Below, one piece after another: positions 49,915 to 60,390 of a stretch of 64,000 nucleotides of DNA (the first letter of the stretch is position 1; each line of letters begins with the position of its first letter). The notes beneath the pieces are model-generated. The model did no database searches, had not been told where the DNA came from, and worked only from the letters and a program-made list of their open reading frames with translations. The position numbers and the translations under genes are program-made. Origin of the DNA: Rhizophagus clarus (Eukaryota > Glomeromycota > Glomeromycetes > Glomerales > Glomeraceae); NCBI GenBank assembly GCA_015698045.1, contig BLAL01000228.1, positions 1,477,001-1,541,000 on the forward strand, in the 5' to 3' direction.

Positions 49915-50352
49915 TTAAAAATAATATTTACAAGTAGTATTATGGTACCTATTTCCCCTCTCCCTGATCTCCTTATAATCTGCTAAACATCTACAAAATA
50001 ATTCAATATCCAATGAGATCAATTAAAAAAAAAAAATTGATACTAAAATGTTTTAAAAGAAATACTTACAACCAACAAAATTCGTATCTACAGGTCCTAA
50101 TCTTGCAAGTCATATGATCACATCCATCTCCCTTTGTGATTCTTACGCCACATTTTGGACATGATTTTGTTTTCTTGTCGAGCAAATCTTTAGTTGCTTC
50201 ATCATTACCTAATCTAATCTCGTAGTCAGAACAAGTTGAATCCTCATGCCAAGGAATATCATGAGTAAAACATGATTTTTGACCACAATCTCGACATGTC
50301 ATTATAGGAGCATTAGCTGAGTAAAAAATTATGATTGTAATTAAAAAAATTC

Positions 50353-50388
<36 letters not shown>

Positions 50389-50755
50389 TATTTCTTTAAT
50401 ACTAATTACCTCCTTCAAGGTGGATTTGACCAGAATTACATTTGGGATTTTTACACCATCTAAATTCTGGCATCATGCTCAATGTTTGACGAAGTGCCAA
50501 GGCACTAATCCTTTCAGATAATTCTTCGCTAATATTTTTTATGTCATCGGTATTAAATTTTTTATTACATCCATTAAATGGACAATTGATTTCTACATCA
50601 AATCTACTATCCAATTGAGATTTAATATGCCTTTTAACACATAATTTACAAATATTCGATTCATGATTACAATTCGCGGTGATTTTAGAGAATGAAAATT
50701 TTGGTCGAAATTCAAAACAAATTTGACATTCGACCCTTGTTGTGGAAAGTCGCAT
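49915..50755 (-). CDS. RBR (RING-IBR-RING) E3-like protein D
   Basis: Three exons on the minus strand: 50755-50410, 50316-50070, 49990-49915, predicting 222 aa. RING1: CQICFEFRP..CNHESNICKLC..CPFNGC. IBR: FRWCKNPKCNSGQIHLEGG..MTCRDCGQKSCFTHDIPWHEDSTC. RING2: KSCPKCGVRITKGDGCDHMTC..FCWLC with the tail LADYKEIRERGNRYHN. The putative catalytic Cys is in CDHMTC. The first intron contains an 11-T/26-A tract (50353-50389), so intron length there may vary. It is nearly identical in exon 2 to copies C and E, which suggests gene conversion or recent duplication. Its upstream flank resembles that of copy E and lacks the CACGTG element of copies B and C. Confidence 0.92.
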
Positions 50756-51308
50756 ATTTGGTTATTAAAAAATTATATGTGAAGAAAAACATATTATAAT
50801 GCCTTAAACAACACATGTATTTATATAAGAATCTCAATCTCCCTCTTAACATACTAAGATTATTTTATCAAATTATCAGAGAATTTTTCACACCGAATTG
50901 ATGATCATGTCCTGAAATATATTAAATTTAAAAATTGGGCAATTAATTTAACCATAATTTCCAATTCGGGTGAAAAAGGTCGCAGTTGAAACTAACGTGA
51001 AAATGAGAATCGCTTTCCTCTTTTCGTAATAAAATGAAGTCATATCAAAAAACCTTAGCTGCTACTATGCATTTAATGCTGATTAACGTGTTAAAATGCC
51101 ATGTCATGTTTAGTAGATCAATACATAATAACAAATTTTATTAGAGGGAGAGTTAGAAGACTATATTATTATGACGTTTTATTCGGGTAATGAATATTAT
51201 GAGTTATCATACATAATTTTGTTAAAGAAGTGTGATCTAGCCAAGTATCATATTTTTCTAGTTTGGTTATAATCTGACCCTTTACGTGTTTTATAAAATA
51301 CTTCCCAC

Positions 51309-51527
51309 TTAAAACTTCTCATAATACTGCGGTCCCATTCTAAATACTGCATCTCCAAATCCTGTGCCAGATTTTTGATCAAAACTCCGACTCGCAAAAA
51401 AAGAATTTCTGAATGCACTTCTAAATGACAAACTTCTTTTCCACTTGGCTTCCTGTTTGTTAAGATATTTTTGTCGCAAATTATGAAAAAATAAAACTTC
51501 GTGAGAATCTAATTTCAATTTGATCAA
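51309..51527 (-). CDS. Hypothetical 72-aa open frame
   Basis: A basic and aromatic-rich frame with FRSAFRNSFFASRSFDQKSG near the middle and FRMGPQYYEKF at the end. No domain, signal peptide or membrane segment is evident. Its amino-acid usage is less A/T-driven than random frames nearby, which is the only reason to list it. It could be an exon or a relic. Confidence 0.2.
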   Translation of the reverse strand: MIKLKLDSHEVLFFHNLRQKYLNKQEAKWKRSLSFRSAFRNSFFASRSFDQKSGTGFGDAVFRMGPQYYEKF

Positions 51528-52448
51528 AGATCAAGAAAGATGAAATTTTATTATTTTCCTTTTTATACTAGATGATGATTTCATCAAGATCTTTTTCAGT
51601 TTTTTTTTTTTAAATAAAATGAGTAATAAATTTCTTTTCTAAGTATAATCATTTTTTTTTTTTTATCAAAATATGATTTGTAATTACGTATTGATAATTG
51701 ATAAATATAAAAAATCAAAGTCATAATAATGGTTAGTAGTTTATTTTATAACGATTAACTGATGATTTTGTTAATAAAATGTTTCACACAAACGTTACAA
51801 AAGAGAAATATATATATCTTTTTTTTTTTTTAATTCAAAATGATAACATTTTTAAAAAAGAAAAAAAGAAAAAAAAAAAAAAAACTTAAAAACAGAAAAT
51901 GATTTGTAAGTTTTTTTGAATTTTTCATTTTTACGAAAAGAGAAAAATTCAAATCAAAAAACGGAAGCTGATTCCCATTTCCAACAGTTTCAGAACGAAA
52001 GCAATGCGAGAAGTTCTAGGCAAATGTATTTGCATATCATCCAACAAGAGATTAGCTAACGCTCGTTTTATATTTTGTAACCCATTCTAACAATATAAAA
52101 AAAATCATTTGCGACTTTTTTCATCAAAATTGGGAATTATGGTTAGATTAATCACCAAAAATTAAATCATAAAAATACTCCCAATTTTTCATTTCAAGAT
52201 ATGATTGTCAAAAATTAATGCATTTCAGGATATGATCTTCAACTTCGGTACAAAAATGTCTTAGATAATTTGTTGATTTTAATAAAAAAAAAAAAATATT
52301 TATTCAAACATACAAGTATGATAAAAAAAAAATTCAAAAAAAAAATTATCAAAAATAAAAAATGTATGGCCCGTAATGACATGATGAAAATTTATCAACG
52401 TCTGTCATGTATTATTTCACGTGAAAAAGCTGAAACTTACCTAGAAAA

Positions 52449-52482
52449 CTTAGGGTTAGGATTAGAGTAAGGGGATTAGGGT
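52449..52482 (+). repeat. Short interstitial telomere-like patch
   Basis: The patch reads TTAGGGTTAGGATTAGAG, then TAAGG and GGATTAGGG, i.e. two exact TTAGGG units with degenerate ones between. It may be a scar of double-strand break repair with telomeric sequence, or chance. Confidence 0.45.
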
Positions 52483-53376
52483 TGTGAATTTGTCACATAG
52501 TGTCGCACTCTAGCCGTTCAATTTTATGTAAAAACTCTAATTGTCGTTCCTTATTTGTCACATACTAATATTACATTTCGAATAAAAACGAGAAAACTCA
52601 CCAGTTCATTTTGTTTGTCCCCTTGGATTGTATTCATTTTTGTCTATAAATCTCAGTAAGAACAGTTATGTGATCATTATTTCTTCTATAACCTGAAGTG
52701 TATATTATTTCGTTTACTATCTTGTCGAATAAATAAGTTGAACTGCGCCAAGCTCATGACACTTATTGAGCGTCATACGATATCACGTGAAATTGAAATA
52801 AGTAACGTGCTTGAGAACGACATACATCATTGTATATTATCAATATCTGCGTATGATACAACTGAACTCTCTTAAACGAAGGCTTGGAATAATTCGTTAG
52901 AGTTAAAGGCAACAGTAAATCGCGGAGAATATGAAATCGAAAAGGATACTATCGTCGAACGAAACGCCCACAGTTAATGATAATCGGAATAGTTGCAGTA
53001 CATCAAGAATGAACGAACATAATATTTGTTGACTGCCTATCACAGTTCCATCCATGAAAGATATTTTGAATAACACTATCAACCATTAATCTGGTTGTCC
53101 ATTTAATAATAGAGCACATGATCTCAGTTATAGTGAGCGGTGATCAATGGTAATACATACTGTATATACAGTATATGTATAACTTTAATATATAGCGAAT
53201 TATTCAACAAAGCACGCTATATAAGGCCAGTAATTCCACCATTTTACATTTCCTTATTTTATCTGAACAATACAAAATATTGATGTTTACTGATAGACGA
53301 TAATATATTTTTACCAAAATTATCTTAAAACTTACTTGATATCATACTACTATTGAAGTCAGAAATAATCCCTTAA

Positions 53377-54345
53377 GTAAAAGGAATTTATCAACAAACA
53401 AAAAGAAAAATAATGGAATTTTTAGTACATATTAAATTATCAAATATTTACCTACCTGAAACTTCAAATAATTTTAAGGTACAAAGTATCAAATTATCAA
53501 TGTTTTTTTTTTCTTAAAAAAAAAAAGGAAAAGAATAATAATGTAATTAAGATTGAATGGAACAAAATTTTAACTTGATATATAAAACAAGTTTCGAAAA
53601 ATAAGCCTTTTATTGAAATTACAAAATTTTTCTACAGAATTAATGTCTAAAGAACCTGAAAAAATTTTTAAATCAATCGATTTTTAATTCAAAACTATTT
53701 CAACATGAAAATTTCAAGTGAGTCATGTTCAAGTTTGGAATATGTTCTTGCTGTAAATGGATTATCGTTCAAAATTCTGAACTTCCTTCAGATCCCCAAG
53801 CTACTCAAAAGAGCCTTTATAACAATGTATTCCAGCATTTATTAGACCCTATAATATTACTTCTAAAGAACTTTTAAATAAAGTATATCCATATAAAAAA
53901 GTGGTACCTAAAGAATTATAAGTTAAATAATAAGCCAGGACAAATGATTACTAAAAAAATTACTTCACTTCAAGGATTATTACATTTCAACATGCTGAAC
54001 TAATCTCGAAATGAATTCAAATTAATTCTTCGTGGGATGGCCTTTCACCTAATAAATTTCATGATATTTGTGATAATAAATCTTATTTTTTATACTATAT
54101 CAATCATTATAGTACAAGGTAGTAACGAAATTCTTGGAGGATATAATCTAATTACTTGAAAATACTTGGTATTACTAAAGATTGCTTTAAATTTTCTTTA
54201 AGAATAAGAATAATATTGAAAATTATATTAAGTCGAGTAGAAGTTGAACTAAATGCTGTATTTAATTCCCCTAATTGTGAACCAACTCCAACATTTGATA
54301 ATGACCTTGTTAATGATTTACAATTCGATAACTGGAAAAACATTA
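53377..54345 (+). pseudogene. Decayed BTB-BACK-TLDc gene
   Basis: Remnants occur in the right order: the BTB end (STNKKKNNG, near 53390), a T/A run where the intron was, BACK pieces (LNLIYKTSFEK near 53570; LMSKEPEKIFKSI near 53645; a degraded VWxYVLxVNGL near 53725; ITSKELLNKVYPYKK near 53865), and TLDc pieces (SPNKFHDICDNKS near 54050; VQGSNEILGGYNLI near 54110). Many stops and frameshifts interrupt it. The residues ISxELLNKVYPY resemble the EF1G chimera BACK end (LTSREFLNNVFPF) as much as the TLDc copies. Confidence 0.8.
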
Positions 54346-54860
54346 CACCTTTGCTTCGCCCTCTCTAATATTAATAATAGGACCGTTCATGTATGGCCGG
54401 TTGAGTTTGAGATTGGTTGAGGTTTAGCTTGATTGACCAGAGCTACTTGTATTTGTTTACATCATTTGACCTTTTAACCCAACATTTTTTTTAGAGTTTT
54501 TAGGGAGAATATTTCTCACCAACAGGACTGTTATTTTGCATATGACCAAAATCTACAACCGATCGGACATGAACAGGCCTAATACTACAATTATATAGAT
54601 GACTGCGATTCTAAATAACTATTGACATCAAAATCTCGCGCTTTCATCTTATTAATCTAAAATGACGCAATGTAAAAAAAAAAAAAACGTGGCAAAAATA
54701 CTCTTGTACACCTTCTTTACTTCGCCTTCATTGATAACAAATATGAAAATGTGAGTCATGAAGAACCAAGTTACTATAGAAAATTTTCTTAAATAAACAC
54801 TTTGAGAAAGAGGAGAAACGAATTAACAAGCAACGAATTAAAATTTACACAAAATCAATC
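54346..54860. other. Intergenic DNA upstream of the peptide locus
   Basis: Nothing recognised apart from ordinary AT-rich sequence; it should contain the promoter of the locus at 54861 if that is expressed. Confidence 0.5.
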
Positions 54861-55051
54861 ATGAAGCTAAGATACTTATTGTTGATTTCTGTCTTTGCTA
54901 TTGTTTTAGCGAGTAAGTTATCTATTTGCTCTTACTAAAAAATAACAAAATTTTATTGGTTTTTGTGTTAATTATTAAAACGATTGATGCCCTTGACGTT
55001 AAACGTGACGCAGACGCAGAACCTAACTATTATGGCTGGCCTTCTCGATGA
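54861..55051 (+). pseudogene. Small secreted, Kex2/Ste13-type pheromone-like peptide locus (probably decayed)
   Basis: Exon 1 (54861-54912) encodes MKLRYLLLISVFAIVLA, a clean signal peptide, followed by a GTAAGT donor. About 65 bp on, a frame reads DALDVKRDADAEPNYYGW, then PSR and a stop at 55049. KR followed by alternating Asp-Ala and Glu-Pro dipeptides is the layout of yeast alpha-factor precursors: Kex2 cuts after KR and a Ste13-like dipeptidyl aminopeptidase trims X-Ala/X-Pro, here releasing NYYGWPSR. No AG acceptor exists where the second exon should start; the first AGs are inside the repeat (55001 and 55007-55008), which would give a peptide without the KR site. A degraded second repeat lies just after the stop (55052-55075). 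I therefore favour a decaying or alternatively spliced gene. Confidence 0.55.
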
Positions 55052-55884
55052 TTCGTATGACACAGGCGCAGAATTAAAGTAACTTGTGTCGATTTTAAAT
55101 AGTAAAAGTTATTTTATTACGTTAAAAGTTAAAAGAGTTAAAAGGCAACATTGAATTAGATTTTGACCGATGTAATAAATAATTTGTGTTAACCTTTAGA
55201 ATAAATGTTATAATATGTGAATTTAATGAGGATGAAAAATTTTGATTTATTAACTGATCCTTTACAATGAGTAAGCATAACTTAATAAAAAATTAATTTG
55301 TAAAAACAGTTCATATTATGTTCTATTTCCTATATATTAAAAATTTTAATTTTGCAAGTCTATAATTTTTTTTTTTTTAAAAAAAAAAAAAAAAATTGAC
55401 AACGGCAGGATTTCAATTTTACCACATGAATTTTTCGATTTTATCACGCAATATAAAAAAGTCTGTTTATTAATACATCCTTAAATTCTATTTTGAATTT
55501 TAATTATACATACTTATTTTTATCTGTTATTGGCTAACTTTTATACTATATCTATACATTTTTTGTTTATTTATTTTTTTTTTCAATATAAACGTTTGGT
55601 ACTGTAAATTTAAAATCCTATTCAAAATTGTTTAAAAATTATGATACTATATTTGGATTTTTAGTTGGTTTAGCATTATTACTATTTATTTTTATTCGAA
55701 AATTGGAAAGTCTTCTATGTCGACTTATTTCATTACGTTAAAATCTGAACTATAAAATTTTGGCGGTGACCTTAAGTAACAAAGTTTAATTTTTAGTCAC
55801 CGGAACTATCCTGAGCACCCCAAAAAATTCCGCATAAATCATGTGATTAAAACACCACATAATTATAAATTCATGTGACTCTAC
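55052..55884. other. Intergenic DNA
   Basis: Contains a T13A17 tract at 55366-55395. No gene is recognised. Confidence 0.5.
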
Positions 55885-56012
55885 CGCTTTTAACGTCTGA
55901 TAATTTTGTAATTAGAACAAATTGAATCCCATGCTAAAGAATATTAGGAGCATAACAAAACTTTTATTTACAAGCTTAACATGCCATGCCATCTTTATAA
56001 AATAAAAGTTGA
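55885..56012 (-). pseudogene. RBR exon-2 fragment
   Basis: The sequence aligns with 47845-47965 of RBR-B: GTCTGATAATTT, GTAATTAGAACAA, a degraded copy of the segment for DIPWHEDSTC, TTTACAAGCTTRACATG and the intron word TATAAAATAAAAG. Deletions and frameshifts make it non-coding. Its upstream side leads straight into the TTGTTCTTTCACGTG element at 56027, which in gene B lies beyond exon 1, so the first exon appears to have been deleted. Confidence 0.75.
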
Positions 56013-56026
56013 TTAAACTTTGTTCT

Positions 56027-56041
56027 TTGTTCTTTCACGTG
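56027..56041. promoter_or_regulatory. TTGTTCTTTCACGTG element next to the RBR fragment
   Basis: Third copy of the element found upstream of RBR-B and copy C. It now sits next to a dead exon fragment, and about 100 bp beyond the 3-prime end of RBR-E. Confidence 0.35.
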
Positions 56042-56146
56042 TTAGAAATTTATTGAAAATTAAAAATACATTATTATTCACAGCATTTAACTCAAATAAC
56101 AATAAGTTCAAACTATTCAGAAAATTCAAAAAATACATTTTACATT

Positions 56147-56957
56147 TTAAGCATAATGTTGACACGTAATCTTATGATACTTATTTCCTTTCTTCCTAAT
56201 CGTATTATAATCTGCTAAGCACCTATAAAATAATCCAATATCATTAAAAATGAAATTGATATTAAAATGTTTCAAAAGAAATACTTACAACCAACAAAAT
56301 TCGTATTTACAGGTCCTAATCTTGCAAGTCATATGATCACAACCATCTCCCTTTGTGATTCTTACGCCACATTTTGGACATGATTTTGTTTTCTTGTCGA
56401 GCAAATTTTTAGTTGCTTCATCATTACCTAATCTAATCTCGTAGTCAGAACAAGTTGAATCCTCATGCCAAGGAATATCATGAGTAAAACATGATTTTTG
56501 ACCACAAGATTGACATGTCATTATAGGAGCATCATCTGTATAAAATAAAAGATTTATATAAACCTCTTTCTTAATAAAAAGATATTTTATTTCTTTAAAA
56601 ACTATCATTACCTCCTTCAAGATGAATTTGACCAGAATTACATTTGGGATTTTTACACCATCTAAATTCTGACATCATACTCAGTGTTTGACGAACCATT
56701 AATTCATTAGACCTTTCAAATAATCCTTCGCTAATATTTTTTATGTCATCGTGATCTAATTTTTCATTACATTCATTAAATGGACAATTGATTTCTATAC
56801 CCATTTTACTATCTAATTGAGATGTAATATACTTTTTAACACATAATTTACAAATATTTAATTCATGATCACAATTCGCGGTGATTTTAGGGAATAACTG
56901 TTTTGGTCGAAATTCAAAACAAACTTGACACTCGATCTTAGTTGTAGAATGATGCAT
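56147..56957 (-). CDS. RBR (RING-IBR-RING) E3-like protein E
   Basis: Three exons on the minus strand: 56957-56612, 56535-56289, 56222-56147, predicting 222 aa. The start MHHSTTKIECQVCF is chosen because it aligns with MRLSTTRVECQICF of copy D; an upstream in-frame ATG at 57005 would add 16 residues. RING1: CQVCFEFRP..CDHELNICKLC..CPFNEC. IBR: FRWCKNPKCNSGQIHLEGG..MTCQSCGQKSCFTHDIPWHEDSTC. RING2: SCPKCGVRITKGDGCDHMTC..FCWLC, then LADYNTIRKKGNKYHK. The putative catalytic Cys is in CDHMTC. Exon 2 is almost identical to that of copy D over 200 nt, whereas exon 1 differs more, hinting at conversion of the catalytic exon. Confidence 0.92.
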
Positions 56958-57570
56958 ATTTGTTATTAAACAATTGTGGTTCGAAGAAAAAAAAATATTA
57001 AACAATTACAATTTTATGAACAAATAATTGAATGAATGGTTTGATTTTCAAAAACCAACACATTATTTATAAGAATCTCAATCATTCTATGATTTTTTAA
57101 AAAAAAATTATTAATTAAAAGTAATTATATTCAAATTGGTCATTCCCGCGATTTGTATTTCTTATAAGGTTAATACTAAAATCTGAAAACAAAAAACCAT
57201 TGATTTGCTTTTGTTAAATTATCATGCAGGGTGATTTTATCATGCTTTCAAAAAAGCACAGCCCAATAATGATGTACCAACATGATTCCTTAATTGGACG
57301 TAAAAATTAATAATTGTGTAATAAATTGCTATTGTTTGAATTAGGGGGTTATTTTGGTGATCATTATTGTTATTGTTCAGTTCAGCCGTTCAGAAGTAAA
57401 TGTGTCACAATCCACAAACTGAAATGGAAAGTAATCTATTTTTATTATGCCTCAGAAATGACTATTTTAACATGAAAATTTAGAACCAATGGTAAAAATT
57501 TTTCTTATAATATTTAAAATAGGCTCCAACATAATAATGATTTGTTTCAGGACTCCGAAATATATATAGA
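56958..57570. other. Intergenic DNA
   Basis: 5-prime flank of RBR-E and flank of the long-TIR element. No motif recognised. Confidence 0.5.
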
Positions 57571-59144
57571 GAGGTGGGGTGCAAGGTTGCATCGCCATCA
57601 TAGAAATTTATGGGGTTATATTTTGATTTACGTACAATCCATGGATCTTTTAACCAAAGTCATATTATCGATTTGTGTATTTTTAATAGATTTTTTTTAG
57701 AAGGGTTCGATTTGCGTATTTCAATACATATTTGGTGGTAGATACATATATATATATATATATATATTGTATTCACATGATAAATAATTTAAATACTTCA
57801 ATTGATCTGTATTTCTATTTTGCTTAATTCAATATTACTATAAAATATTTACAAAAGGTTTTAAAATCAAGATGAAAATTATTATTATGGTTATTTTGAA
57901 CTACACAATAAAATTATATTATAATAAAGTCAGGAGATTAGTTTACTTATTTTTCTAATTATTTGGAGTTAGGCGTAAATTTTGCATACTGACCTTATTA
58001 AAAACCCTTGCGTACAGCTATTAATAAAAAATATTAATGTTCCCTGACCTTTATATATATATTTCAGGTCCTTTTGTCCCTATAAAGTTAAATTTTAATA
58101 CTTGTTTTATATTATATTCAACTGATAATGATTTTTAATTACGCAAATGTGTAAATTTCAACATATAGATTTTGTGACTGGCTGCCTTAGTTTACAAAGA
58201 TTCAGTTCACAAATTCAATTGGATTGGATTTATCCTCTTGATTAGATTCCATGTTTACAAATTAATTGATCAGATTATGGATTTTTGTATTATATTAGTT
58301 ATTAAATAAAAAAAATATAATTATAACATTATTTATATTGAACTAAAGATTTAAACAATGAATGTCAAAAGACATTACAATTCTTACAATTCTTACAATT
58401 TAGTAGAGGGTCCATTTTTGTTAGAAGTTCCAATTTTTTATTCAAATCTATTACCATGTGATATGTGAAGTGGTGGTAGTGGTGGACGTGGTGGTATAGT
58501 GCATGATGGCAGATTGCGGTAAATGATGTCATTAATTATGGGTAGGATCGATGATTTCATTATGATAATTATGATACAACACAAAATTTGTTTGTGATGA
58601 ATGCAAATTTGTTATTTGTTATAAGTGATTTATGTGAAATTTTATGAAATACAAGAATCATTGTGGGGTATATCTAGATTGGAAATCTATAAGTAAAATC
58701 TCAACGAATCTGGATTCATCAATGCACCAGGTCCCCAAAATATATATGGAAGTCAGGAACATTAAAAATTTTTTTACTAATAGCTGTACTCAAGGGTTTT
58801 TAATAATGGCAGTACGCAAAATTTACATATAACCCAAATAATTAGAAAAAATAAGCAAACTAATCTCCTGACTTTATTATCATATATAGTTTCAATTGTA
58901 TCTTCCTGATCAAAATAACCATAACAATAATTTTCATCATGTTTTAACTTTTACTGGTTAAAGTCAATTATATATTGTTTTTAAAACCCTTTATAACTAT
59001 TTATAACTTGCCATATTGAATAGAAATGCTGATATATTTAAATCATTTATCCATACGAATATAATATATATACAGTATATGTATCTACCAAATATGGTTG
59101 AAATACGCAAATCAATAATATAACCACAATCCTACACCCACCTC
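57571..59144. mobile_element. Long-terminal-inverted-repeat (foldback-type) element
   Basis: The arms 57571-58080 and 58724-59144 are imperfect reverse complements over about 400 bp. The outer ends are GAGGTGGGGTGCAAG and the complement of GAGGTGGGTGTAGG; inner landmarks shared by both arms include GATTTGCGTATTTCAA, AAAGTCAGGAGATTAG and GATGAAAATTATT. The interior of about 640 bp has no transposase and includes a G-rich GTGGTGGTAGTGGTGG patch near 58470. No target duplication is obvious. MULE-like or foldback elements have such long arms, but I cannot assign a superfamily. Mismatches between arms indicate an old insertion. Confidence 0.75.
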
Positions 59145-59989
59145 GGTTATACTAATTTTCACCCCAGGTTCCCATTGGATCCATGTAATGACGGCAGAAG
59201 ACATGGGTCCAGATGATTGCAAATGATTACAAATTAAAAAAATCCAGTTGTTGATCAATCGGACCCAGTTCATCAATGTTACTGTAAGTAGGAGCGAAAT
59301 TAGTATAACCCACCCATCTCACTAAGACTACTCCACGAATATTAGACCAATCGTTATAAAAATTTATATGCAAGTAGAATCGCTCTTGCTGAATAACTTT
59401 ACTTAAGCACAAAAAGGTGATTTCATTTGGCCAAAGTGATGTAATTACGTCCTGAATTTATTCCACCGCTCACTATATATATTTCGGGATCCTACACTAA
59501 CTCTATCAGATTTATCATATTCATCTACTGGTACTTTTCCACACTGAAAACAAATTTCTTCTATATCATCACGTTCATCATTCTCATTATCACTATTATC
59601 AGATTCATTTTCCATATTCATTTCTGAATTTGTTAAAACTTCATAAGTATCACCACAAGTATATTGGGTATTCAAAAGATACTTCGAGGAAAGCTAACTT
59701 ATTTTTTGCTGTATAATATACTGTATATATATATATACATATATATTTATGATTTATATATAATGTAAAAAAAACTAGGTATTCACACCGTCCCCGTAGA
59801 GTCAGGCCAATCCTACATGGAAATAATCCAACAGAACCAATAGAAACCAATCGAACCCCCAAAAAAGTATCTCTAAAGCTACAGAAAAAGAAGAAAAAAA
59901 ATTATATGGAAGGAAAAGAAACGAATAAAATAAGATTTGATGAATGAAACTATCTAGAATTAGTCGGCCGCACATTACTTCTTATTGAT
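59145..59989. other. Unassigned region with small minus-strand frames
   Basis: A 76-codon minus-strand frame at 59445-59675 has an acidic run (SDNSDNENDERDDIEEI) followed by CFQCGK, and a second frame at 59227-59412 contains YLHINFYNDWSNIRG. They could be two exons of one unknown gene, but the candidate splice (donor after AGGAC near 59447, acceptor near 59390) does not keep frame, so I do not join them. Confidence 0.35.
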
Positions 59990-60390
59990 TTATTTTAATT
60001 CAAAGGATGGTCTTCTAAAATTATTTGTCAAGAACAAAAAATTTATTCCGAACCAGTGATAATACCCGAACAAATACTAAAATCATTGGTTAAACTAGGG
60101 ATTGGAATCGATTAATCGAAAATCGATAAAACATAGTAAAATCGATTCTCGAGAATCGATTCTGAAAAATTTTTTACATATTAGCCGACCTGATTCCAAA
60201 GTGATTTCCAATGCAGGCCAAGTACTGATTGTTTTTGCTATAATTAGAAACTGATTCGAAGTCAAGCTGGTCAACTATAAAAAAAATACTGAAAAGATTC
60301 GATTTTCGATTCCAATCTCTAGGTTAAACAAGATGACCTTGCAAATGGATGAAGTTGAAATATAGGACAACTTGATTAAATGGGCCTAAT
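59990..60390 (+). pseudogene. BTB-BACK relic split by a MITE
   Basis: Taking out the MITE and one copy of its target duplication, the plus strand reads SSKIICQEQKIYSEPVIIPE, then QILKSLVKQDDL, and after a one-base shift QMDEVEI, stop, DNLIKWA. This is the BACK core seen in the intact paralogues (xxxLISLIKSDNLQMKEIEVWEHVLKWG). A TAG stands where the conserved Trp codon should be, the same change as in the 15.5-16.7 kb pseudogene. It represents a different, more distant BTB-BACK subfamily. No BTB or C-terminal domain is recognisable around it. Confidence 0.75.
60096..60321. mobile_element. hAT-like MITE with 8-bp target duplication
   Basis: The 226-bp element starts TAGGGATTGGAATCG and ends with its inverted copy (one mismatch in 15). 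It is flanked by GGTTAAAC at 60088-60095 and again at 60322-60329, a perfect 8-bp target duplication characteristic of hAT elements; the TAGGG end also fits. A 22-bp perfect palindrome built on AATCGATTCTC lies at 60140-60161. It is non-coding. It interrupts the BACK relic exactly at the duplicated site. Confidence 0.92.

Larger units (their letters stand above)
48000..50050. repeat. Tandem segmental duplication within the RBR cluster
   Basis: About 0.9 kb starting near 47940 reappears about 1.18 kb downstream (48000-48870 matches 49178-50050). The block includes the RBR first exon, its 5-prime flank (with the CACGTG element at 48543 and 49719), and the last exon of the next gene. Identity is high outside the inverted segment at 49341-49527, so the duplication is recent compared with other family copies. 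Confidence 0.85.
50756..53376. other. Intergenic DNA with weak open frames
   Basis: No recognised gene. It contains two short frames listed or rejected separately, several homopolymer runs, and a short telomere-like patch at 52449-52482. Confidence 0.5.

Noticed and set aside
52270-52470. 66-codon Lys-rich frame
   Set aside because: Composed mostly of A-run codons (K, N, I); it ends in the telomere-like patch and has no recognisable domain.
52449-52482. A true chromosome end
   Set aside because: Only two exact TTAGGG units, interrupted and flanked by ordinary sequence on both sides.
59227-59675. Joining the two minus-strand frames as one spliced gene
   Set aside because: The candidate donor (near 59447) and acceptor (near 59390) do not preserve the reading frame.
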